Shown one piece after another: positions 46,078-52,959 of a DNA stretch of 64,000 nt. The first letter of the stretch is position 1. Every line of letters begins with the position of its first letter. This DNA is from Streptomyces sp. NP160. Lineage in GTDB: Bacteria > Actinomycetota > Actinomycetes > Actinomycetales > Quadrisphaeraceae. Made by a program: the position numbers and the translations under genes. The DNA lies in the NCBI RefSeq assembly GCF_006335115.1, contig NZ_VDMJ01000005.1:130145-194144 (forward strand). The letters are read 5' to 3'. Below the pieces are notes generated by a model. That model saw nothing but the letters and a program-made list of their open reading frames with translations. It was not told the origin of the DNA and made no database searches.

Positions 46078-46503
46078 TCAGCGAGCAGCGGCGCAGTCGG
46101 CGCAGGTGCCGAAGATCTCGACCACGTGGTCGACGTCCGTGAAGCCGTGGCCGCCGGCCGTCCGGCGGGCCCAGGCCTCCACGGCAGAGCCCTCGACCTC
46201 CTCCGCCCGGCCGCAGCGCCGGCAGACGAGGTGGTGGTGGTGCCCCGTGCTGCAGCGCCGGTACACCGCCTCGCCGTCCTCGCCGGTGCGCAGGACGTCG
46301 ACCTCGCCGTCCTCCACCAGCGCCTGCAGCGCCCGGTAGACCGTGGCCAGCCCGATCGGGTTCCCCTGCTCGCGCAGGCGCGCGTAGAGGTCCTGCGCGG
46401 AGGTGAAGCTCGGCTCGGAGTCGAGCATGGCGGCGACCGCCGCCCGCTGGCGTCCGGTGCGGCGCTGAGCAGGGCGGTTGCGCGACGGGGCTGCCTCGGT
46501 CAT
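46078..46503 (-). CDS. zur: Fur-family zinc uptake regulator (Zur)
   Basis: A 141-aa Fur-family repressor. The winged helix shows TSAQDLYARLREQGNPIGLATVYRALQ; the dimerisation domain has HHHHLVCRRCG and a C-terminal CADCAAAR, forming the structural Cys4 zinc site. Adjacency to znuABC makes Zur the best assignment. ATG 46503 directly follows an in-frame GTG at 46506; either could start it. It differs from the FurA next to katG. Confidence 0.9.
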   Translation of the reverse strand: MTEAAPSRNRPAQRRTGRQRAAVAAMLDSEPSFTSAQDLYARLREQGNPIGLATVYRALQALVEDGEVDVLRTGEDGEAVYRRCSTGHHHHLVCRRCGRAEEVEGSAVEAWARRTAGGHGFTDVDHVVEIFGTCADCAAAR

Positions 46504-46560
46504 CACCCACCATCATCACACGCGGCGCTGGGTGACCGGCGTCCGGCGAGCGGCCGCCCC

Positions 46561-46588
46561 CGCCCGTCCCGAGATGCCGGGACGGGCG
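46561..46588. terminator. Hairpin upstream of the GlsB-like gene
   Basis: CGCCCGTCCCG and CGGGACGGGCG (11 bp, 6-nt loop). A -10-like TACCGT follows at 46597-46602, so the hairpin lies before the promoter and probably insulates it. Confidence 0.4.
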
Positions 46589-46642
46589 TCTGGGCCTACC
46601 GTCGTGGACGCCAGGAAACCACTCCTCACCAGGGCGGACGCC

Positions 46643-46924
46643 ATGCTCGGAACCATCATCGGCCTCATCGTCATCGGCATCATCGCCGGCTACATCGCAC
46701 GCCTCGTCGTGCCCGGCCGGTCGGGCCTCGGCATCGGCGGGACGCTGCTGCTGGGCATCGTCGGGTCCTTCGTCGGCGGCTTCCTCGGCTACTTCCTGCT
46801 CGGCCGCAACAGCAGCGGGGAGGGCTTCGTGCAGCCCTCCAGCTGGATCGGGTCGATCATCGGCGCGATCATCGTGCTGGCGATCTACCAGGCCACCCGC
46901 GGCCGCAGCCGCAGCCGCGCCTGA
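46643..46924 (+). CDS. GlsB/YeaQ/YmgE-family stress membrane protein
   Basis: A 93-aa integral membrane protein of the transglycosylase-associated (GlsB/YeaQ/YmgE) family: three helices separated by glycine-rich turns (LIVIGIIAGYIARLVVPG, GTLLLGIVGSFVGGFLGYFLLG, WIGSIIGAIIVLAIYQ). Members are induced by envelope and osmotic stress; the mechanism is unknown. ATG 46643 follows AGGGCGG, and a TACCGT -10-like box is about 40 bp upstream. It is divergent from zur and ends before a strong terminator. Confidence 0.9.
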   Translation: MLGTIIGLIVIGIIAGYIARLVVPGRSGLGIGGTLLLGIVGSFVGGFLGYFLLGRNSSGEGFVQPSSWIGSIIGAIIVLAIYQATRGRSRSRA

Positions 46925-46989
46925 CCCCTCGGGGGCCCGCGGCCCCCGCACCACCTCCGGGACCGTCGAGCCGAGCGCGGCCCCGCCCC

Positions 46990-47026
46990 ACCGCAGCCCC
47001 ACCCGCCGAACGGGTGGGGCTGCGGT
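46990..47026 (+). terminator. Strong terminator after the GlsB-like gene
   Basis: A 16-bp perfect stem (ACCGCAGCCCCACCCG and complement) closes a CCGAA loop. Confidence 0.8.
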
Positions 47027-47129
47027 GCGTCCCGGGGTCCCCCGGCCGGGTCCGGGCCACCTGGGACGCCGAGGTGCCGATGGATAGCGTGGCGCCGCGC
47101 CGCGCGGGCGGCGCGGCCGAGCGGGAGGC

Positions 47130-49091
47130 GTGGTGGACGTGGTGCAGGACGACGGCTCCAGGGACGGGGCCGAGCAGCTCGTGGAGGAGCTCGCAGGCGA
47201 CGTGCTCGCCGGTCTGTCCGCCGAGCGCCGTGAGCTCTTCGCGCTGCGGGTGGAGCGGTGGTGGCCCGACCTGCGGGCCGGCCTCGCCGCCGTCCACGCG
47301 CCCGACGTCGTCGCCGACCTCGAGCGCCGGCTGCTGCGCGCCGCCGCCTCCGCCTACGCCGAGCGCGAGCCGGAGCTGCACCGCCTCGACCAGGCCCGCA
47401 CCCTGCGGCCCGACTGGTTCCAGGAGCCGTCGATGCTGGGCTACGCGGCCTACACCGAGCGCTACGCCGGGACCCTCGGCGGAGTGCGCGGGCGCCTCGA
47501 CCACCTGCGCGAGCTGGGTGTCACGTACCTGCACCTCATGCCGGTCCTGCAGCCCCGGGAGGGCGACAGCGACGGCGGCTACGCCGTGGCCGACTACCGC
47601 GCGGTGCGCCCCGACCTCGGCGACGTCGAGGACCTGCGCGAGCTCGCCCGCGCCCTGCGCGCGCAGGGCACCTCGCTCGTGCTGGACCTCGTGCTCAACC
47701 ACGTGGCCCGCGAGCACGAGTGGGCGCGGAGGGCCCGCGAGGGCGACCCCCGCTACCGCGCCTACTTCCACGTCCACCCCGACCGCGCCGTCCCCGACGC
47801 CTACGAGCGCACGCTGCCGGAGGTCTTCCCCGACTTCGCCCCCGGCAACTTCACCTGGGACGACGAGCTGGACGGCTGGGTCTGGACGACCTTCAACAGC
47901 TTCCAGTGGGACGTCGACTGGTCCAACCCCGACGTGCTGGTCGAGTACGCCGAGGTCGTCCTGTTCCTGGCCAACCTCGGCGTCGAGGTGCTCCGCCTCG
48001 ACGCGATCGCCTTCATCTGGAAGCGCCTGGGCACCGACTGCCAGAACCAGCCGGAGGTCCACAGCCTCACCCAGGTGCTGCGCGCGCTGACCCGCGTGGC
48101 CTGCCCCGGCGTCCTTCTCAAGGCCGAGGCGATCGTCTCCCCGCAGCAGCTGGTGGCCTACCTGGGCCAGGGCGAGCACCACGGCCGCGTCTCCGACCTG
48201 GCCTACCACAACACCCTCATGGTGCAGTTCTGGTCGATGATCGCCTCGCAGGACGCACGGCTGGCCGCTCACGCCCTGCGCTCGCTGCCCGCGGCGCCCA
48301 CCAGCGCCGCGTGGATCACCTACGTGCGCTGCCACGACGACATCGGCTGGGCCGTCAGCGACGAGGACGCCGCGGCAGTCGGCCTGAGCGGCTTCGACCA
48401 CCGGTCGTTCCTGTCCGACTGGTTCAGCGGCTCCTTCCCCGGCTCCCCGGCGCGCGGGCTCGTGTTCCAGGAGAACCCCGTCACGCGCGACCGGCGCATC
48501 TCCGGCTCCGCCGCCGCCCTCACCGGCCTCGTCGCCGCGCAGGACTCCGGCGACGCCGCCGCGGTCGAGGCCGGGGTGGCCCGGGTGCTCCTGGGCCACG
48601 CGCTGGTCATGGGCTGGGGCGGGATCCCCGTCCTCTGGATGGGTGACGAGCTGGGGCTGCGCGGCGACGAGGCCTGGGCGTCCGAGCCCGGCCACGAGTC
48701 CGACAACCGCTGGGTGCACCGCCCCTGGATGGACGAGGGTGCGCTGGCCGCCCGCCACGACCCGGCCACGCTGCCCGGGCGCCTCTTCGCCGGGGTCCGC
48801 CACCTCGCCCGCGTGCGCGCCTCGCTGCCGCACCTGCACGCCTCGGTCCCCTCGCAGGTGCTGGAGGTGCACGACCCGGGCGTGCTGCCCGTGCTGCGCC
48901 GCCACCCCGTGGGCGACCTGCTGTGCCTCTACAACGCCACCGACGGCTGGCGGCACTTCCCGGGCTGGCGCCTGGCCGAGCTGGGCCTGGCCGGCGCGCG
49001 GGACGCCCTCACGGGCCGCGCCGCGCACGTCGGAGATGACGGGAACGTCTGGCTCGCCCCTTGGTCGGCGGCGTGGCTGCACCGCCCGTGA
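47130..49091 (+). CDS. Amylosucrase-like GH13 glucan enzyme
   Basis: A 653-aa alpha-amylase-superfamily protein with the amylosucrase (GH13_4) layout: an all-helical N-terminal domain (about 1-100), the (beta/alpha)8 barrel and a C-terminal beta domain. Catalytic motifs are VLRLDAIAF (nucleophile Asp), LLKAEAIV (acid/base Glu) and VRCHDDIGW (stabilising Asp). LVLNHVAREHEWA is the first conserved region. Amylosucrases build or trim alpha-1,4-glucan using sucrose. GTG 47130 follows GGGAGG closely; a TAGCGT -10-like box is at 47085-47090. Sucrose use is inferred from the family. Confidence 0.88.
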   Translation: MVDVVQDDGSRDGAEQLVEELAGDVLAGLSAERRELFALRVERWWPDLRAGLAAVHAPDVVADLERRLLRAAASAYAEREPELHRLDQARTLRPDWFQEPSMLGYAAYTERYAGTLGGVRGRLDHLRELGVTYLHLMPVLQPREGDSDGGYAVADYRAVRPDLGDVEDLRELARALRAQGTSLVLDLVLNHVAREHEWARRAREGDPRYRAYFHVHPDRAVPDAYERTLPEVFPDFAPGNFTWDDELDGWVWTTFNSFQWDVDWSNPDVLVEYAEVVLFLANLGVEVLRLDAIAFIWKRLGTDCQNQPEVHSLTQVLRALTRVACPGVLLKAEAIVSPQQLVAYLGQGEHHGRVSDLAYHNTLMVQFWSMIASQDARLAAHALRSLPAAPTSAAWITYVRCHDDIGWAVSDEDAAAVGLSGFDHRSFLSDWFSGSFPGSPARGLVFQENPVTRDRRISGSAAALTGLVAAQDSGDAAAVEAGVARVLLGHALVMGWGGIPVLWMGDELGLRGDEAWASEPGHESDNRWVHRPWMDEGALAARHDPATLPGRLFAGVRHLARVRASLPHLHASVPSQVLEVHDPGVLPVLRRHPVGDLLCLYNATDGWRHFPGWRLAELGLAGARDALTGRAAHVGDDGNVWLAPWSAAWLHRP

Positions 49092-49117
49092 CCGGCGGCT
49101 GCGCCACCATGTGAGAC

Positions 49118-49909
49118 ATGGGCAGCCGCGGTGAGGGCCTCGCGCTCGCGCTGCTGCGCGTGGCGCTCGGTCTGCTGTGGCTGCAGGACCTCGTGCTGCC
49201 TCGGCTGGGCGCGCAGACCTGGACCACGGGCGGCCTCGGGCTGGACGGTGCCGCCGGGTGGCTGCTGCCGGCGCTCGAGGTGGCCCTGGTCGTCACCCTC
49301 CTGACGGGACTGCTCGTGCGGCCCGCGGCCGCGGTGGGCGCTGCGCTCGCGGTCGCCGGTGCGGTCCAGCTCGGTGCCGGCCAGTCGGCGCAGGCCGAGG
49401 CCGGCGCCTGGGCCGTGGTGCTGCTCGCCGTCGTCCACGGCGTGCTCGTGGTCGGCGGTGCGGGCAGCTGGGGCGCGCTCGACGTCGTCCGCCGCAGCGG
49501 CGACCCGGCCCTCGCCGCCCGGCTGGGCCGGGGCTGGGGCCTGCTGGCGCTGGCCGCCGGCGTCACGGGCGTGGTGCTCGCCTCCCGGGCGCAGCCGCGC
49601 TGGACCACCGAGCACGTCGTCGAGCTGCCGCGGGGCCTGCTCTCGCTCGGCACGTGGGACCTGCCGGGTGCCCTGGTCGTGGGAGGCGCCGGGCTGGTGC
49701 TGCTGCTGGGCACGGCGCCGCGCATGTCGCCGATGGCGCTCGTGGCGCTGCTCGTGGCGGGCGGTGGGGCCGTGCTCGTGGTCATCGGCGTGCTGGCCGG
49801 TGGCGTGGCCTCCGCCTCGCTGCTGGCCGCCCTCGCCGTCGTCGCGGCGGTCTGCGCGCCCCACCTGCGGGCCGCGGCCGGCGGCGGCGGGGACGACGGC
49901 GAGGTCTGA
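49118..49909 (+). CDS. DoxX-like integral membrane protein
   Basis: A 263-aa membrane protein with about seven hydrophobic helices. The first segment (LALALLRVALGLLWLQDLVLP) and the following TWTTGGLGLD loop resemble the DoxX/TQO-DoxD family, often linked to respiratory or redox functions. The C-terminal part has extra helices and an acidic Gly-rich end. ATG 49118 lacks a strong ribosome site; the gene is 26 nt after the GH13 gene and may be read through. Function not assignable. Confidence 0.65.
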   Translation: MGSRGEGLALALLRVALGLLWLQDLVLPRLGAQTWTTGGLGLDGAAGWLLPALEVALVVTLLTGLLVRPAAAVGAALAVAGAVQLGAGQSAQAEAGAWAVVLLAVVHGVLVVGGAGSWGALDVVRRSGDPALAARLGRGWGLLALAAGVTGVVLASRAQPRWTTEHVVELPRGLLSLGTWDLPGALVVGGAGLVLLLGTAPRMSPMALVALLVAGGGAVLVVIGVLAGGVASASLLAALAVVAAVCAPHLRAAAGGGGDDGEV

Positions 49910-50677
49910 TCACCCCTGCAGCTCGTCGAGGGGGAGCACCAGCTGGGGCCCGTTGACGCGGGGGCTGCCGACGGCGCGGCCCACCTCGTGGGTGGCCAGC
50001 TGCGGCGGCGGCACGGCGTCGAGCACCTGGCGGACCAGGTCGAGGTCGGTCAGGGCCGGGTCGAGCCAGTCGGCCTGGAAGTCCGCCGGCAGCACCACGG
50101 GGCTGCGGTCGTGGATGCGCCCCGCCGCGTCACGCGCCTGGGTGGTGATGACGGTGACCGTCCACAGCCACGGGTCCTCGCCCTCGGGGGTGGCCGGGTC
50201 CTTCCAGAGCTCGTACAGCCCGGCGAAGGTCAGCGGGCCCCCGTCGGCGGCGTGCAGGAAGTGGGGCACCTTGAGCTCCTTGCCGGACCCGTCCGGCGCG
50301 GGGCGGCGCTCCCACTCGAAGTAGCCGTCGGCGGGCACCAGGCAGCGCCGGCGGGCCGCCGCGCGCTTGTACGCCGGCTTCTCGGTCACCGTCTCGACCC
50401 GGGCGTTGATCATCCTCGAGCCGATGCCGGGGTCCTTGGCCCAGGAGGGCACCAGCCCCCACCGCAGCGTGCGCAGCTGCCGCTGCGCCCCCTCGGCGCT
50501 CCCGGCCGGGGCGCCCCCGGCCTCGTCCTCGCGCGGCTCGCGCTCGACCACGGCGCGCACCTGCTGGGTCGGCGCGACGTTCCAGGAGGGACCCACCTCG
50601 GGCCCGACGACGGCGTCGACGGCGTAGTCCTCGACGAGCTGGGCGTCGGACCTGCTGCTGGCGTAGCGACCGCACAC
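49910..50677 (-). CDS. SRAP/YedK (HMCES-like) abasic-site crosslink protein
   Basis: A 255-aa SOS-response-associated peptidase. After Met removal Cys2 (start VCGRYASS) forms a thiazolidine crosslink with abasic sites in single-stranded DNA, shielding them. Other active-site motifs are SWNVAPTQQVRAV (Asn), GYFEWER (Glu) and RIHDRSPVVLP (His). GTG 50677 is fixed by the required Met-Cys start. It is convergent with the DoxX-like gene, with stops almost touching. I see no LexA box. Confidence 0.92.
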   Translation of the reverse strand: MCGRYASSRSDAQLVEDYAVDAVVGPEVGPSWNVAPTQQVRAVVEREPREDEAGGAPAGSAEGAQRQLRTLRWGLVPSWAKDPGIGSRMINARVETVTEKPAYKRAAARRRCLVPADGYFEWERRPAPDGSGKELKVPHFLHAADGGPLTFAGLYELWKDPATPEGEDPWLWTVTVITTQARDAAGRIHDRSPVVLPADFQADWLDPALTDLDLVRQVLDAVPPPQLATHEVGRAVGSPRVNGPQLVLPLDELQG

Positions 50678-50812
50678 GCCAGGCAGTCTGCCGCCGGCCA
50701 CCGACGGCAGCACCGCCAGGCGCTCCGGTCGCCGCTGCGTCCCCCTCGCAGCAGACTGGCCGCGACGTCGAGCCCACGGCGCCCCACCGCCTGAAGGGCC
50801 CGCCGAGCCGAG

Positions 50813-52021
50813 ATGAGCGTCGACGACCACGCGCGCACCGCGCAGAAGGCGCGCACCGCGCCCGCACCCGACGACCCCCGCAAGCCCGACGACCCCACCG
50901 ACCTCACCAAGCGGTCGTGGACGTACGTGCTGCGCAAGACGGCGCGCGAGTTCACCGGTGACGGCTGCCTGGACCTGGCCGCCGCGCTCGTCTACTACGC
51001 GGTGCTGGCGCTCTTCCCGGGGCTGGTGGCGATCATCTCGCTGGTCGGTGTGCTGGGGCAGGGGCCGCAGACCACGCAGACGCTGCTGGAGGTCATCGGG
51101 GGCTTCGCGCCGGAGACCGTGACCGACCAGCTCGGGGGCGTCATCAACGGCCTCCAGGAGAACCAGGCCGCTGGCCTCGGCCTCGTCGTGGGCCTCCTGG
51201 GCGCGCTGTGGTCTGCCTCGGGGTACGTGGGCGCCTTCTCCCGCGCCATGAACCGCATCTACGGCATCACCGAGGGGCGCCCGTTCTGGAAGATGCGCCC
51301 GATGCAGCTCTTCGTCACGGTCGTGGCGGTGGTGCTGGTGGTGGCGGCCCTGATCATCCTCGTGGTCTCCGGCCCGGTGGCCGAGTCGATCGGCGACGTC
51401 GCCGGACTGGGCTCCGCGGCGGTGACGGCGTGGGGCATCGCCAAGTGGCCGGTGCTGGCGCTCATCGTCGTCGTCGTGGTCGCGGTGCTCTACCAGATGA
51501 CGCCCAACATCAGGCGGCCCAAGTGGACCTGGACCAGCGTGGGCGCCGTCACGGCGATCCTCGTGTGGGCCGTCGCCTCGCTGCTCTTCGGGCTCTACGT
51601 GGCGAACTTCAGCAACTACAACAAGACGTACGGCAGCTTCGCCGCGGTGATCATCTTCCTGCTCTGGCTGTGGATCACCAACCTCGCGCTGCTGTTCGGC
51701 GCCGAGCTCGACGCCGAGCTCGAGCGCGGCCGCGAGCTGCAGGCCGGCATCGAGGCCGAGGAGGACCTCCAGCTGCCGCCGCGCGACACCCGCAAGAGCG
51801 ACAAGGCGGCCGCCAAGCACGAGGAGGACGTCGCCCTGGGTCGGCAGCTGCGCCTCGCCCACGGCGCGGACGACGACGAGGGCGGGGGCGCCCGTCCCGG
51901 GCAGGCCTCCGGTGGCGGGTCCCACGCGGCGGGAGGCGAGCGGCGCCCCGAGGTGGCCGCTCCGGACCGCCAGGCCGAGCGCGACGCGGCCGTGCGCAGG
52001 GCGGGCGGCACGCCGACCTGA
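50813..52021 (+). CDS. YihY/BrkB-family membrane protein
   Basis: A 402-aa inner-membrane protein with six hydrophobic helices between about 55 and 300. Family features are GDGCLDLAAALVYYAVLALFPGL, SASGYVGAFSRAMNRIYG and the final FLLWLWITNLALLFGAELDAELER. The C-terminal 100 residues are charged, Gly-rich and probably disordered in the cytosol. The role of the family is not settled, despite the old RNase BN label. ATG 50813 is used. It is divergent from the SRAP gene. Confidence 0.9.
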   Translation: MSVDDHARTAQKARTAPAPDDPRKPDDPTDLTKRSWTYVLRKTAREFTGDGCLDLAAALVYYAVLALFPGLVAIISLVGVLGQGPQTTQTLLEVIGGFAPETVTDQLGGVINGLQENQAAGLGLVVGLLGALWSASGYVGAFSRAMNRIYGITEGRPFWKMRPMQLFVTVVAVVLVVAALIILVVSGPVAESIGDVAGLGSAAVTAWGIAKWPVLALIVVVVVAVLYQMTPNIRRPKWTWTSVGAVTAILVWAVASLLFGLYVANFSNYNKTYGSFAAVIIFLLWLWITNLALLFGAELDAELERGRELQAGIEAEEDLQLPPRDTRKSDKAAAKHEEDVALGRQLRLAHGADDDEGGGARPGQASGGGSHAAGGERRPEVAAPDRQAERDAAVRRAGGTPT

Positions 52022-52221
52022 GCGGGCGGCGCGAGGGCGGTCGCGACGGCTCCGCGACACGCCGGGGCGGTGCTGGCTGTGTGTCTCAGGTTCCTCTAAC
52101 TTCTCTCAAGTCACACGAGTCACACACGTAGCAAGAGCAACGCGAGCACCGCCTGATACACCAGCACCGCGCAGCCCCGGGGTCCACCGGGGCCGGCCAG
52201 CCAGCCAGATCGGAGCCAGGA
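52022..52221 (+). other. Intergenic region with candidate promoter
   Basis: 200 bp with a locally AT-richer block (52080-52140). It contains TAACTT (52097-52102 region), a possible -10, and the tandem AGTCACAC repeats listed separately. No gene seen. Confidence 0.4.
52109..52126. promoter_or_regulatory. Tandem 9-bp repeats AGTCACACG / AGTCACACA
   Basis: Two abutting direct repeats lie about 100 bp upstream of the hypothetical gene at 52222. The 9-bp period and location suggest an activator or repressor site; no regulator can be named. Confidence 0.35.
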
Positions 52222-52689
52222 ATGTCTGCTGCCCCTGCGTCACCGGTGGTCGACCTCGACGCGTGGCGCCAGCGCGCACGGGTCGTGCGCGGTGCTGAGG
52301 TCTCCGCCGGCGCCGCCGCCGACCAGGCGGGACCGGCGGCCGCCAGCGGTGGTGCCGGGTCGGTCCTCCGGATGCCGTCGCCCGCCGGCCCGGGCCCTCT
52401 CAGCGTCTTCGGCCCCGTGATGGCCTTCGGGCTCGTGCGACGCCCGGCCGCCGGTGAGCTGCCCACCCGCCCGCGCGCGGTGCACGCCCCGCAGCTCGAG
52501 GCGGCCCGCGCCGCCGAGGCCAGCGGTGACGGTGGCCCCGACGCCGCAAGACAGCCGGCCCCGGCCGGGCCGCCCGCGCTGCGCGTCCTGCCCGCCCTGT
52601 CCAGCGAGCAGGGCGTGACGTCGGCGCCCATGCCGCGGCTGCGCGCCGTGCTCGACAGCCGAGGGACCACCCGGGGGCCCCGCCGCTGA
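52222..52689 (+). CDS. Hypothetical Ala/Pro-rich protein
   Basis: I do not recognise this 155-aa protein. It is Ala/Pro/Arg-rich and probably mostly disordered. Short ordered stretches are VVDLDAWRQRARVVRGAE at the N-terminus and PALRVLPALSSEQGV near the end. There is no signal peptide or membrane segment. ATG 52222 follows GGAGCCAGGA, a plausible ribosome site, and a candidate promoter region precedes it. Confidence 0.5.
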   Translation: MSAAPASPVVDLDAWRQRARVVRGAEVSAGAAADQAGPAAASGGAGSVLRMPSPAGPGPLSVFGPVMAFGLVRRPAAGELPTRPRAVHAPQLEAARAAEASGDGGPDAARQPAPAGPPALRVLPALSSEQGVTSAPMPRLRAVLDSRGTTRGPRR

Positions 52690-52959
52690 CGCACCGCCGA
52701 CCCACCGGTGACCTCGCGGTGTCCCACCGGTGACCCCCTGCTGGACCTGAGGGCACCGGTGGATCCCGCAGAGGGGACGGCCCGCGCGGCCCCACCGCCC
52801 GGCGAGTGGGCCCCGTGCCTGCGCGGGACACCCGCCGTGCCCCAGACTGCTCACAGGTCCGGGCCTGGCAGGCGCGACCCGCCGGTCCAGGACGGGGCGG
52901 CACAGGGCCCCGCGGTCAGCGCGAGCCGACGAGCGGGGGGTCCGGTGGAGGCTGGTCGA
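52690..52959. other. Noncoding leader with three CACCGGTG palindromes
   Basis: About 270 bp between the hypothetical gene and the multi-sensor phosphatase. The phosphatase frame is open across it, but its composition is not protein-like and it has no early ribosome site. The palindromes are listed separately. Confidence 0.5.
52703..52761. promoter_or_regulatory. Three CACCGGTG palindromes upstream of the phosphatase
   Basis: CACCGGTG occurs at 52703-52710, 52725-52732 and 52754-52761. The first two sit in a 13-bp direct repeat (CCCACCGGTGACC) with 22-bp spacing. This could be an operator array for the downstream gene. Confidence 0.4.

Noticed and set aside
52708-52959. An N-terminal extension of the multi-sensor phosphatase from 52708
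   Set aside because: The frame is open, but the sequence is Pro/Arg/Gly-rich without fold, holds three palindromes, and lacks a ribosome site, whereas GGAGG precedes GTG 52960.
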